Notes: a model not told the origin generated them from the letters alone. A stretch of DNA of 44,819 nucleotides from JAGTVG01 sp964389805 (GCA_964389805.1 CAYMFU010000333.1:1-44819); one strand, 5' to 3'. Counted from the first letter of the stretch, positions 9,105 to 17,844 are shown. Translations and numbers: made by a program.

Positions 9105-9697
9105 TGAATATTGTTGCCAATCTTATTGCATCAAACTCTGGGATCTTCGAAACGGAAGAAAAATTTGAAAATGTAAATTTCGATATTGGTGTAAATAAAA
9201 TAAATAAACCTGTTGAGTCCTTTGATTCACGGTTTGTTCAGATCATAACTTATTTAAAAGAAATCCATCGATTGAAGAATCCGGGAGGGGAGTTTACCTT
9301 AAACTACCTGGTTGAGTTATTTGACCGGGACATCCCGGAACTCAATAAATCCTTTTTGATTAAAAAAATAAATAAAATTGGATTTGAGGAATTGAGGGAT
9401 ACATTTGAAAGAATCAACATGGAATGTGAAGATTATTTCTGTGAATCTGAAGATCTCTTCGGGATTTTAAAAAGGCATCAATTCAGTAAAAAAACGTTGA
9501 GAACTGATTCCGATAAGCTTAGGCACGTTATCCAATATGTTCACATTACTTTAATTCATGTAAATATTTTAAATAAGAAGGGCATTTCCTCTCCCCCAAA
9601 TTTGATCAGTACTAAAAAGACTGCATTAAACAGAATTGAATCATTCGTTAAGGAAGTTGAGATCTTGCTACAAAATCTACTAGATCAAAATAAATAG
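9104..9697 (+). CDS. Unrecognised protein coupled to ArsR
   Basis: From the ATG at 9104 this encodes 197 residues; an in-frame TTG at 9098 would add two. I chose the ATG because it shares one base with the ArsR stop (TAATG). I do not recognise a family. No signal peptide or membrane segment is visible. The sequence is mostly helical and charged, with a segment RFVQIITYLKEIHRLKN, an acidic cysteine-containing middle (MECEDYFCESEDLFG) and a helical C-terminus (IESFVKEVEILLQNLL). The coupling suggests that it is controlled by, or helps, the repressor, for example as an effector or stress protein. That is inference only. No terminator is obvious after it. Confidence 0.7.
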   Translation: MNIVANLIASNSGIFETEEKFENVNFDIGVNKINKPVESFDSRFVQIITYLKEIHRLKNPGGEFTLNYLVELFDRDIPELNKSFLIKKINKIGFEELRDTFERINMECEDYFCESEDLFGILKRHQFSKKTLRTDSDKLRHVIQYVHITLIHVNILNKKGISSPPNLISTKKTALNRIESFVKEVEILLQNLLDQNK

Positions 9698-9833
9698 AAC
9701 ATATCCTTCTTTTGTTATAATTACTCCGGGATTGGGGCGGGCTTATGTTGGACCTTATTTAGTTCCCCTCTTCTGGATATAATATGCCCTAGGTAATATC
9801 AACTCAATAAAAGCATTCTCCTTTTCAGATTGA

Positions 9834-9965
9834 TTGATACTTTTTGTTCTGACAGGAATTATCCTCTGGTTTAAACTATTACAAAATAATAAGTTCGCAT
9901 GGATCATTTTAATACTGGGATTTATATATGTATGTTCTGTACTCGGATATCTTATATATGTATAA
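9834..9965 (+). CDS. Possible short two-helix membrane peptide or remnant (low confidence)
   Basis: Within the 340-base gap 9698-10036, one frame from a TTG at 9834 encodes 43 residues that read like two membrane helices: ILFVLTGIILWF, a short polar turn (LLQNNK), then FAWIILILGF and LGYLIYV. The hinge-Trp and LGxLIY pattern resembles the PLDc_N module found at the N-terminus of cardiolipin-synthase-like proteins. There is no ATG, no clear ribosome site, and a stop lies directly upstream, so it may be a decayed fragment or chance. Nothing else is evident in this gap. Confidence 0.22.
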   Translation: MILFVLTGIILWFKLLQNNKFAWIILILGFIYVCSVLGYLIYV

Positions 9966-10036
9966 AGTGAAATCTGGCCAGGATCTATCTTGTATATTTC
10001 ATTTAATATATCTTTCGTTTTTATTACAAATGCACA

Positions 10037-11323
10037 TTAATGTATCCGTTCGATAACTTCCATACCCATTCTGCCATTATGATAAGGGCAAGTCCAGTAA
10101 TTAGCTTTATCCCTTCCAACAGGTCCACCTGATTCCGATACCAAACTAAACCATCCCCCATTTACATTATCGATAAAATGATTCTTAATATATTTCCAGC
10201 TATTCATGGATATATCCAGATAAGATTCATCGCCTGTGATCTCAAATGCATTCAGATAACCCACAATGGATTCGGCCTGTTCCCACCATGACCTGATTGT
10301 TACCACATGTCCGGTAGAAAGATCTTTCTCAGTTAACATACTTCCGTCTTCCTCCAACCCTTCTTTGGCAGCATTGGAAATTTTTATACTCAATTTTTCT
10401 ACATCCTCTAATAATTCAGCATCATTCAGCAACCTTGCAGCCTCAACAATTAGCCAGGCACCTTCTATATCATGGCCGTATGAATCGATTTGGGTTGTAG
10501 GATTCCAGTTTCTATCCAGGAAATAAATAGTATGGAAGGTTTCTTTGTCCACTATTTTATTAATAAACAATTCAAGAACATTCCGTAATCTTTCTTCCAT
10601 CCGTTTTTCAGGCCAAACCCGATACAATCCAGCGTAAGCTTCCACAAGATGCAGATGTGTGATCATGGTTTTCTCATCTTCGGGTGAATTTTCATTAAGC
10701 AAAAGATCCCGGCTTCGTTCCCAATCTCTTGTAAAAACCTCGTAATATCCATTTAAATCTTTATCCAGGGCATGTATTTCAAGTAACTCAAAGATTTCTA
10801 TTGCAATCTCCAGGGCTTTCTGCTCTCCTGTTGCCCGGTAATATTCAGCAAAAGCGTAAATAAAATAGGATTCTGTTAATGTATGTTTCCGGGTATCCGC
10901 AGGTTCGCCTATCTCGTTTACCGTTCTATATGCTCCACCATATTCCTCATCTAAAAAGTGGGTAACAATATAATCCCTGGCATAGTTGGCAACATGCAGA
11001 TAGGAGCTGTCTTTAAAGATACGGTATGCAGAAGAAAAAGTCCATAGAATTCTGGCGTTCAGAATGCCGCCTTTTTCCGCATCGGGATATACCTGTTCTT
11101 TCGCGTCCACTCGTCCGTAAAATCCCCCATTGATTGTATCAGGCATTTTTGTCGACCAATAAGGAAGAAGATTTCCGGTAAGATCTTCTGATATTTCCTT
11201 TTTAAGTTGCAACAATTGTGATTTTTGATTCTGTCCGGTATTTTTCCCTGGTGAACAGGAATTCTGACTCAGAAAGATAAATATGAATGCCAGAAATAAT
11301 AAAGATCTATTGGGGGATGACAT
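10037..11323 (-). CDS. AGE-family (cellobiose 2-epimerase-like) lipoprotein
   Basis: Starting at ATG 11323 the product has 428 residues and a clean lipoprotein signal (lipobox LSQNSC, Cys23); an upstream ATG at 11368 would add 15 residues before it. The body is an (alpha/alpha)6 barrel of the N-acylglucosamine 2-epimerase family: GGFYGRVD near residue 66, HLHLVEAYAGLYR (225), YGHDIEGAWL with H284/E287, SWWEQAE near 346 and WTCPYHNGRM with H415. These match the catalytic histidines and binding tryptophans of cellobiose 2-epimerases, which epimerise a reducing-end glucose to mannose. Family members also isomerise mannose or release other sugars, so the substrate is open. A lipid anchor is unusual, since characterised cellobiose epimerases are cytoplasmic; it suggests work on oligosaccharides in the periplasm or at the surface. 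Confidence 0.88.
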   Translation of the reverse strand: MSSPNRSLLFLAFIFIFLSQNSCSPGKNTGQNQKSQLLQLKKEISEDLTGNLLPYWSTKMPDTINGGFYGRVDAKEQVYPDAEKGGILNARILWTFSSAYRIFKDSSYLHVANYARDYIVTHFLDEEYGGAYRTVNEIGEPADTRKHTLTESYFIYAFAEYYRATGEQKALEIAIEIFELLEIHALDKDLNGYYEVFTRDWERSRDLLLNENSPEDEKTMITHLHLVEAYAGLYRVWPEKRMEERLRNVLELFINKIVDKETFHTIYFLDRNWNPTTQIDSYGHDIEGAWLIVEAARLLNDAELLEDVEKLSIKISNAAKEGLEEDGSMLTEKDLSTGHVVTIRSWWEQAESIVGYLNAFEITGDESYLDISMNSWKYIKNHFIDNVNGGWFSLVSESGGPVGRDKANYWTCPYHNGRMGMEVIERIH

Positions 11324-11533
11324 TTTTAAAGAGGCTGATTTTTGGTTGTTAAAAAATACATGTATCATGTGTCCGGAATTTAAAGATAATTTAACACATA
11401 AATTATAAAAAATAATCAGGATTGAATAGATTTTAAAAAATGGAAATAATATCTGATATTAGATAATTCCTAGAAAATATACTCTGCCTATGAAAGAATG
11501 CTCTGGAATGCTCAATACATATAAATTACCTAA

Positions 11534-11541
11534 TATATTTC
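11534..11541 (+). promoter_or_regulatory. Near-match -7 element TATATTTC four bases before a start codon
   Basis: Seven of eight positions match TAnnTTTG. Only four bases (TGAC) separate the box from the ATG at 11546, so a transcript starting from it would be essentially leaderless. No clear -33 element is seen. Confidence 0.35.
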
Positions 11542-11545
11542 TGAC

Positions 11546-13054
11546 ATGAATTACAAAATCATAATATCGATAATCATCACAATAAGCTTTCTGGGATTTT
11601 CCTGTCAAAAGAATTCTAAATATGAAATGGAAAGCTCTGGTTCACAGGCCTTACAAGAGATGTTGGCCCGGGCTGATTCTCTTGAATTTGACACGCCATA
11701 TGATCCCCCGCCTGGCGATACTTTATCCCTGCATGCCTCAGGATTTGCAAAGATCCTTTGTTCAGCAGTTTTTATAACTGGTTTGGATTTCGAATTTGCA
11801 GCCGAGAATATCGGATATTTTACAGCACCATATGAGATCCGGTCCTACCTTACTGATAGAAAATTAGATCTGGAAAATAAAGCTGTTCACATAACCCTTC
11901 CGAACGGCGTGGTTAGAACTGCTAAATATTTCGGGGATCAGGGCTGTATCTGTCTCCAGGAAGGTTCAGACAAGCTCAATTTCGATCCTGTGGATGTACA
12001 ATCCAGTCTTCCTGACCCTGATACACAATCCTGGCCTATGGGGGATGTCCTTCCTGGGCAAAGGCCACCAAAGGAAGTAAATATGGAACTTATACAGAAA
12101 GCAATAGATACTGCCTTTAGTAATCCGGAGGCACTTACCGCTGCATACATTGTCACATATAAAAACAAGGTAATCGGAGAACGATACCGTGAAGGTCTTA
12201 ATATGCATACACAGCTTGAAAGTTGGTCTATGGGGAAAAGCCTAACAGCAACCCTAATGGGCATTTTGATCCAGCAAGGGGTCTATAAGCTCGAGCAGCC
12301 CGCCCCAATCCCGGAATGGTTGGAAAAGGAAGATGATCCAAGAGCGAAAATAACCATAACAGACCTTCTCCATATGTCAAGCGGAATCCGTTTCCGTGCT
12401 CCCCAGGATCCTGATTTTGACCGGTCATTTGGTTATCCTGACCATATTTTTGTTTACACAAGTGCTGTAAACACTTTTCAGTGGACCGCAAACAGGGTTC
12501 AGCAATGGCCTCCCAATACAATTGGACGTTACCGGAATTGTGATCCTGTGTTGGTCAATTACCTGGTCAAGCTAGGTGTTGAAGGGCAAAGTGAAGAGTA
12601 TTTAAGCTTCCCTCAGAAAGCATTATTTGATAAGATCGGTATCCGGCATATGGTAATGGAAACCGATCCTTATGGTAATTTTCTGCTCCAGGGTTATGAA
12701 TTTGGAACAGCCAGGGATTGGGCCCGGCTTGGAAATTTATATCTGAATGATGGTGTATGGATGGGGGAACGAATATTACCCGATGGTTTTGTGGATTTTG
12801 TCAGCACCCTGGCTACTCCGTGGGTAGCTGATGGACGGCTAATATATGGCGGATTTTTCTGGATTAACGGAGATGGCCAATTTCCGATACCTGAAAATGC
12901 TTTTTTTATGGCAGGTGCGGGAGGACAATATGTGATTATTATTCCAAGTCATGACCTTGTTGTTGTGAAATTGTCGCATTATAAAGGAGGCAGCATCGGG
13001 GCGAATGATTTTGCTACATCGCTGGGCATGATTGTAGACGCGGTTTCTAAATAA
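11546..13054 (+). CDS. Serine hydrolase of the beta-lactamase / penicillin-binding fold, lipoprotein
   Basis: The 502-residue product starts with a lipoprotein signal (LGFSC, Cys20). An N-terminal region of about 150 residues without recognised features precedes the class C beta-lactamase-like domain. The nucleophile motif is SMGK (S228 to K231 in ESWSMGKSLTATLMG), the second motif is YRN in GRYRNCDPVLVNYL, and the third lies near MAGAGGQYVIIIP in place of KTG/HTG. The overall arrangement resembles 6-aminohexanoate-dimer hydrolase and related esterases rather than resistance enzymes. The substrate is unknown. The gene is divergent from the AGE-family gene with about 220 bases between the starts, and convergent with the MFS gene. 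A role on a periplasmic ester or amide of a sugar is possible but inferred. Confidence 0.87.
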   Translation: MNYKIIISIIITISFLGFSCQKNSKYEMESSGSQALQEMLARADSLEFDTPYDPPPGDTLSLHASGFAKILCSAVFITGLDFEFAAENIGYFTAPYEIRSYLTDRKLDLENKAVHITLPNGVVRTAKYFGDQGCICLQEGSDKLNFDPVDVQSSLPDPDTQSWPMGDVLPGQRPPKEVNMELIQKAIDTAFSNPEALTAAYIVTYKNKVIGERYREGLNMHTQLESWSMGKSLTATLMGILIQQGVYKLEQPAPIPEWLEKEDDPRAKITITDLLHMSSGIRFRAPQDPDFDRSFGYPDHIFVYTSAVNTFQWTANRVQQWPPNTIGRYRNCDPVLVNYLVKLGVEGQSEEYLSFPQKALFDKIGIRHMVMETDPYGNFLLQGYEFGTARDWARLGNLYLNDGVWMGERILPDGFVDFVSTLATPWVADGRLIYGGFFWINGDGQFPIPENAFFMAGAGGQYVIIIPSHDLVVVKLSHYKGGSIGANDFATSLGMIVDAVSK

Positions 13055-13113
13055 TAAATAATCCTATTGGCCGGGCCGGAAAGCCCTGGATAATGCACTA
13101 GAAATTATTGAAT

Positions 13114-14379
13114 TCAAACTTTCCGATACGTCAAAGCCAGTGTTGCTAAAATGCCTATAAATGCGAAAGCCGCAAGAAAGAGGAAGTAGTTCTGGAATCC
13201 TGTTAATCCGGGCGAAGCATCAATTATCCGCCCCCCGGCCGAATAGAAAAAAATATCAGGTGTAAAACCGACCACTGAGATTAAACCAACAGCTGTTCCT
13301 GTATATCTTCCACGGATTCTTGTTTCTCCAATTAGAGCAAAATATACACCTCTCAGCGCATACACTGCAATAAAGGTAAATATCAGGTTAGCATAAATGA
13401 TATTCATGAATTTTAATTCAGGATTAAGGATCAGGAGGACTATATAGCTGATCAATACCAGAGTGAATGAGATCCCGATAACCCTTCTGGAGGTGATTCT
13501 GTCAGCGATAAATCCGGCCGCGATGGCAGAAAAAGCCCGAAGGTATGAGGCATTAGACATATATTTCGCAGCCAGTACTTCATTCATTCCAAGGATATCG
13601 ACAGCATAGGTCGTGTAATAATCGAGCCCTTTATAACCAACATAAGCACAAATAACCACAATTGCCTGCAACCATACAGCAGGATTCTTCAACACATAAT
13701 TTATGCCGGAGAATCTTCCAAGCTTAGGTTTTTTCGTTTCAATTTTAGAATCTGGTATGAAAAACCACACCAAGAAGGCAGCCCCAAGGGTGGCCAGACT
13801 ATAAAAATAAATCACGGATCGCATGGCTGAGGTTCGATTTTCCAGGTTTATAGCATCTACATCATCCGGGAGAACATAAGCCAACACGATAACGGCCAGA
13901 GAAGCTGCTCCTGCACCTGCAAGTCCCCTTCCACCATCCAGTAATCCAAATGCTTTTCCTTGCGATAACTCACCGCCCCATTCTCTTGTGGCTCTTAGCA
14001 TAGCAGCCCATAGTAAAAGAACCGTTGTGATTCCCCAGTAACCAAAGATCAATGCAAGTCCTGCCTGGCCTGGAAACATGGCAAAAAACAGGCCGCCTAA
14101 AGCAGTTGCGACAAGAGAGAAAGCAATAAGTTTCCGTGCAGATATTCTATCCGCAATCATGCCTCCAGGAATGTATGACACCATTGCCATGATACCGTAC
14201 AAAACAAATGCATCACCAAATTCTGCATTAGACATATCCAGAACTTCTAACAAAGTAGGGCGGAAGAAACGGGGAACGTGAAAGGGAAGACTGAAGATCA
14301 TTTCACCTGCCAGGATGAGGCAAAATATAATAAGCCATCTGGGTGTATTTTTATAGGATTTTAGATTTTTTTCGGGCAT
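13114..14379 (-). CDS. Major facilitator superfamily transporter
   Basis: This 421-residue protein has about 12 hydrophobic helices. Loop 2-3 contains the MFS motif A variant GGMIADRISARKL, and the second half repeats it as AGFIADRITSRRVIG. Helix 5 carries the glycine-rich GLLDGGRGLAGAGAAS. The acidic/aromatic N-terminal helix (EMIFSLPFHVPRFFRP) and the middle loop with charged residues recall organophosphate or sugar-acid porters, but I cannot fix a substrate. It is divergent from the GntP/LarA-like operon, with a long inverted repeat between them, so its cargo may relate to the same pathway. It ends convergent with the serine-hydrolase gene, with 59 bases between the stops. Confidence 0.87.
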   Translation of the reverse strand: MPEKNLKSYKNTPRWLIIFCLILAGEMIFSLPFHVPRFFRPTLLEVLDMSNAEFGDAFVLYGIMAMVSYIPGGMIADRISARKLIAFSLVATALGGLFFAMFPGQAGLALIFGYWGITTVLLLWAAMLRATREWGGELSQGKAFGLLDGGRGLAGAGAASLAVIVLAYVLPDDVDAINLENRTSAMRSVIYFYSLATLGAAFLVWFFIPDSKIETKKPKLGRFSGINYVLKNPAVWLQAIVVICAYVGYKGLDYYTTYAVDILGMNEVLAAKYMSNASYLRAFSAIAAGFIADRITSRRVIGISFTLVLISYIVLLILNPELKFMNIIYANLIFTFIAVYALRGVYFALIGETRIRGRYTGTAVGLISVVGFTPDIFFYSAGGRIIDASPGLTGFQNYFLFLAAFAFIGILATLALTYRKV

Positions 14380-14459
14380 GAAGCATGTAAATAAGGTAAA
14401 AAAATGATTTAAAACCTAATATTTGTATCAACCCTCGCCTTGGTCCCACTATGGTTCAA

Positions 14460-14492
14460 TTCATTTCAATGGCCGTTTCTGAGAGAAATGAA
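14460..14492. promoter_or_regulatory. Inverted repeat between the MFS and GntP genes, candidate operator
   Basis: TTCATTTC (14460-14467) and its exact complement GAAATGAA (14485-14492) are separated by 17 bases, so the half-sites start 25 bases apart. The element sits about 50 bases before the GntP start and about 80 bases from the MFS start, where a shared regulator could control both directions. No regulator gene is adjacent. Confidence 0.4.
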
Positions 14493-14542
14493 CGATTCAA
14501 TTTTCTTTTTTTCTTATAACATTTCAGTTATCTTGCCCCATC

Positions 14543-15988
14543 ATGTGGTTGATCATTTTATTAGTATTAGCAATTGGTTTTATCATCGTTTCCACTTCTG
14601 TCTTTAAATGGCATCCTTTCCTATCGTTAATTACAGCCGCCTTTGGTTTCGGTGTTTTTTCGGGTACCATGTCCTTGAATGAAGTGGTGGCAGCAGTAAA
14701 TACTGGATTTGGCAACACCATTGGTTATATCGGGATAGTCATACTGGCAGGATCGATCATTGGTAAGTTCCTGGAAAAATCCGGGGGAGCGTTTAAACTT
14801 GCTACAGGGGCATTAAAAATTGTAGGCAAAAAAAATATGCCATTGGCCATGAGCATTGTCGGGTATATAGTGAGTATCCCTGTTTTCTGTGATTCTGCGT
14901 TTATCGTTCTGTCCCCGCTCTCCAAAGCCCTTGCCCGAACTATTAAAATATCTTTTGCCGTTATGGCGATGTCTTTAAGCTTGGGATTGTTCATTACCCA
15001 TCACCTGATCCCACCTACACCCGGGCCAGTAGCGGCAGCCGGTATCCTGCAAGCCGACCTGGGTACAGTAATTTTGCTGGGTCTTCCTGTAAGTTTGCTG
15101 GGACTGATCATTGCATGGCTTTTTTCTGTAAAATATGCCAGTAAATTTTCAGTTGATCCTGAGAGCGATCCGGAATCAGGATCAAAGGAAGATCTAGGCA
15201 ATAGTAATAGCCCAGACACAGGAACTGATGCCACTAATAAGGATATTTATTTAAGTAAAGAGGACTTTGATTCAAACAACATAGTATCTTCTCATAGCAT
15301 TGAAAGCGAGCCATCACTACTGAAATCTTTGCTCCCTATATTCATTCCAATTATTTTAATCATCCTCCGCTCTATCAATGATCTGCCCTCCACACCTTTT
15401 GGATCCGGTATTGCAGCAACGATTATAGGTTTTGTTGGCCAACCATCCGTGGCACTTTTATTAGGCGTAGGTCTTTCTTTCTTACTTCCGGTAAAATTCA
15501 GTAAGGATATGCTGTCTGCATCAGGCTGGCTCGGAGAAGGTATTGTTGCCGCAGCCACTATAATTATTGTAACGGGCAGTGGGGGGGCTTTTGGGAAAGT
15601 TCTCCAGGAATCCGGTATCGCTGAGGTCGTTAAGGAAAACCTGGCTGGTGCACAGAGCCTGGGTATATGGTTGCCGATAATTATTGCTATGTCTTTAAAG
15701 ATTGCCCAGGGATCTGGTACTGTAGCCATAATTACTACGGCCAGTTTAATGGCACCCTTAGTGTCTTCTCTCGGGATGGAATCACCCTCCGCCAGGGCTT
15801 TGGTAGTTGTTGCGATAGGTGCCGGTTCCATGATAGCCAGTCACGCTAATGACAGCTATTTCTGGGTTGTCACACAGATGTCTAATATGACTGTTAACCA
15901 GGGATATAAATTACAAACCATTGGGACACTTGTTCTTGGTATATGTACTTCATTAGTCGTCTATTTTATGAGTTTATTGATTTTATAA
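14543..15988 (+). CDS. GntP-family gluconate/organic acid:H+ symporter
   Basis: The 481-residue inner-membrane protein has about 12 helices and the GntP hallmarks: FGNTIGYIGIVILAGSIIGK near residue 60, IPVFCDSAFIVLSPL, HHLIPPTPGPVAAAGIL and, near the end, AIGAGSMIASHANDSYFWVV. GntP proteins carry gluconate, and relatives carry idonate, fructuronate or glycerate. A polar loop (about 204-255, rich in Ser, Asp and Asn) in the centre is longer than I expect for the family. The start is the first ATG after the intergenic region. The LarA-like gene follows after 41 bases, so the two form an operon and the carrier probably imports that enzyme's substrate. Confidence 0.92.
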   Translation: MWLIILLVLAIGFIIVSTSVFKWHPFLSLITAAFGFGVFSGTMSLNEVVAAVNTGFGNTIGYIGIVILAGSIIGKFLEKSGGAFKLATGALKIVGKKNMPLAMSIVGYIVSIPVFCDSAFIVLSPLSKALARTIKISFAVMAMSLSLGLFITHHLIPPTPGPVAAAGILQADLGTVILLGLPVSLLGLIIAWLFSVKYASKFSVDPESDPESGSKEDLGNSNSPDTGTDATNKDIYLSKEDFDSNNIVSSHSIESEPSLLKSLLPIFIPIILIILRSINDLPSTPFGSGIAATIIGFVGQPSVALLLGVGLSFLLPVKFSKDMLSASGWLGEGIVAAATIIIVTGSGGAFGKVLQESGIAEVVKENLAGAQSLGIWLPIIIAMSLKIAQGSGTVAIITTASLMAPLVSSLGMESPSARALVVVAIGAGSMIASHANDSYFWVVTQMSNMTVNQGYKLQTIGTLVLGICTSLVVYFMSLLIL

Positions 15989-16029
15989 GGTGGATTTTTG
16001 CTAAATTGAACTGATTATTGAGCAATTAA

Positions 16030-17271
16030 ATGAAAGAATTTAAATTAACCAGGATCAAGCGTCATTATCCGGATAATTCCCTGAAAGATGTAGGAAAAAC
16101 CTGTCGGGATGAGCTAAAAAAATTCGTTGGCCTTATTAAAGAAGATTCCAGCATTGCTATAGGTGTAGGTAGCAGGGGGGTGGATAATATTCAATTGATC
16201 GCTAAGGAGGTTGTAGATTTTGTAAAATCTCAGAATGCAAACCCTTTCATCATTCCTGCTATGGGTAGTCATGGAGGTGCTACAGCAGAAGGTCAGATTG
16301 AGATCCTGAATTCTTATGGAATTACAGAACGAAATGTTGGAGCCCCAATCCGGTCTTCAATGGAGGTAGTCGAATTGTCAAATAATGGTGTTCCAAACCC
16401 TGTATTTATGGGTAAAAATGCCTTTCAATCTGATGGTGTCATTCTTATAAATAAGATAAAGCCGCATACTGACTTTCACTCAACCTATGAAAGTGGATTG
16501 GTAAAAATGTCTGTAATAGGACTTGGAAAGGAACTTGGAGCTGCCTCGATGCATCACTACGGAGTATTTGGCCTTACAAACCTCATCCCTGAAGTAGCAA
16601 AAGTGATATTTGGCACTGGCAAAATTCTTGGAGGGATTGCACTTATTGAAAATGCCAACGATAAAACCATGCTCCTTCAGGCCATTGAGGGACTAGAATT
16701 CATGTCTATAGAACCGGGTCTGTTGGACATTTCCAGATCAAATATGCCTGCTTTACCAGTTGATAAAATAGACGTATTGCTGATTGACAGGATGGGCAAG
16801 AATTTGAGTGGCGCTGGAATTGATACCAATATCATTGGAAGGATTAAAATTTTTGGACAACCTGAACCAGAGAAACCTGATATCCGGTCTATTGTGGTTT
16901 CAGACCTTACGGAAGAGTCTCATGGCAATGCGATAGGGATTGGTCTGGCAGATGTAATCACAAAGAGACTGTTTGATAAGATAAATTTTGAGGTGACCAA
17001 CAAGAATGTAGCGACCAGTAGCTTCCTGGAACGGGGAAAGATCCCAATTGTAGCCGAGAATGACAAGTCAGCATTGCTTTTGGCCTTAAGAAATTGCGGA
17101 TTGGTAGAGGAGGGTGCTGAACGCGTTATCCGGATTAAAGACACTTTGCATCTTGATGAATTGTATGTTTCCAATACGGTCCTTGAGGAATTGAAAGATG
17201 ATCCTCTGATTGAAGCAGAACCCGTTAAAACGGATATATTTGATGATCTTAATTTCTATAATCCGTTTTAA
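16030..17271 (+). CDS. LarA-superfamily nickel-pincer hydroxyacid racemase/epimerase-like protein (DUF2088)
   Basis: The 413-residue protein has the LarA-like N-terminal domain. By spacing against Lactobacillus LarA as I recall it (R75, H108, H174, K184, H200), the equivalents are R49 (GVGSRGVDN), H81 (MGSHGGATAEG), H146 (NKIKPHTDF), K159 (SGLVKMSVIG) and H175 (ASMHHYG); the K-to-H spacing of 16 is the same. K184 of LarA carries the nickel pincer nucleotide and H200 binds nickel, so cofactor binding is plausible. The superfamily includes lactate and malate racemases and a gluconate 2-epimerase. The upstream GntP carrier, 41 bases away, points to an aldonic acid as substrate. LarB, LarC and LarE, which make the cofactor, are not in the window. 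Cytoplasmic; no signal peptide. Confidence 0.85.
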   Translation: MKEFKLTRIKRHYPDNSLKDVGKTCRDELKKFVGLIKEDSSIAIGVGSRGVDNIQLIAKEVVDFVKSQNANPFIIPAMGSHGGATAEGQIEILNSYGITERNVGAPIRSSMEVVELSNNGVPNPVFMGKNAFQSDGVILINKIKPHTDFHSTYESGLVKMSVIGLGKELGAASMHHYGVFGLTNLIPEVAKVIFGTGKILGGIALIENANDKTMLLQAIEGLEFMSIEPGLLDISRSNMPALPVDKIDVLLIDRMGKNLSGAGIDTNIIGRIKIFGQPEPEKPDIRSIVVSDLTEESHGNAIGIGLADVITKRLFDKINFEVTNKNVATSSFLERGKIPIVAENDKSALLLALRNCGLVEEGAERVIRIKDTLHLDELYVSNTVLEELKDDPLIEAEPVKTDIFDDLNFYNPF

Positions 17272-17444
17272 TTCTTGAATTGTATATCCTGATAGGTAAA
17301 GTATTAAGAATGTAATCAGATATGTGTTTCCTTAAAAGAATTGACTTCCCTCACCCATAATCCATAACAGTTTGACCTTGCAGATAATGTAGAGATCAAG
17401 GGGGGCTGGTAAAATATAAATGCCCCAAATTACAATTATATAAC

Positions 17445-17615
17445 CTAGGGATTTCGAAGGGCTGTTTTTGTCATAGAGCGAATCCTGGCAATTTTCCTTT
17501 CCTTAGAATATTCTTCCAAAAATTCGATCAATTCAGCCACGGATAAGTTGTAATTTTTATCCGGCTGGTGTACTTTTTTTATTCCTTTTTTTAGCAAAAA
17601 TTCATAAGCATTCAT
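17445..17615 (-). CDS. Small cytoplasmic protein of 56 residues, function unknown
   Basis: ATG at 17615 to TAG at 17445 encodes 56 residues starting MNAYEFLLKKGIKKVHQPDK and ending RSMTKTALRNP. The composition is clearly protein-like: a short amphipathic first helix, a turn with NYNLSVAELIEFLEEY (a DNA-mimic or HTH-like helix pair is possible), then a basic helix SKERKIARIRSM. There is no signal peptide. I do not recognise a family. An imperfect inverted repeat about 23 bases upstream could be its operator or leader structure. It would be missed by gene callers with a 60-residue limit. Confidence 0.65.
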   Translation of the reverse strand: MNAYEFLLKKGIKKVHQPDKNYNLSVAELIEFLEEYSKERKIARIRSMTKTALRNP

Positions 17616-17637
17616 AATAACAAGTCTAGATTTTTAG

Positions 17638-17666
17638 AGATAAATAATACATTCTTGTATTTATCT
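17638..17666. promoter_or_regulatory. Inverted repeat upstream of the 56-residue gene
   Basis: AGATAAATA (17638-17646) and TATTTATCT (17658-17666) are exact complements 11 bases apart. An alternative pairing AATACA/TGTATT (17646-17651 with 17656-17661) lies inside it, so the two can combine as a hairpin with a three-base bulge. It sits 22 bases upstream of the small gene's ATG. Confidence 0.4.
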
Positions 17667-17775
17667 ATACTTAGAAAACAGCTGTTAGTGAATAACTTAG
17701 AAAGATAAAATAAGTGAACGGGAAATTATTTGTAGTGAATAAGACGAATGTGTGTACGGGAATGAAAGAAAATGA

Positions 17776-17800
17776 AAATCCCGCAACCTTTGCGGGATTT
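17776..17800 (-). terminator. Strong intrinsic terminator
   Basis: AAATCCCGCAA (17776-17786), loop CCT, then TTGCGGGATTT (17790-17800): an 11-bp perfect stem with a GC core. Read leftward it is followed by a T-rich tract (TTTTC repeated), so it probably terminates the 44-residue lipoprotein gene whose stop lies 45 bases before it. Confidence 0.8.
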
Positions 17801-17844
17801 GTGTTACTATTTTATGGTAATTAAATATCTATAATTGTTGAAAA

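Noticed and set aside
11546..13054. Beta-lactamase conferring antibiotic resistance
   Set aside because: The third motif is not KTG, the long N-terminal extension is atypical and the lipid anchor and neighbours point to another hydrolase role.
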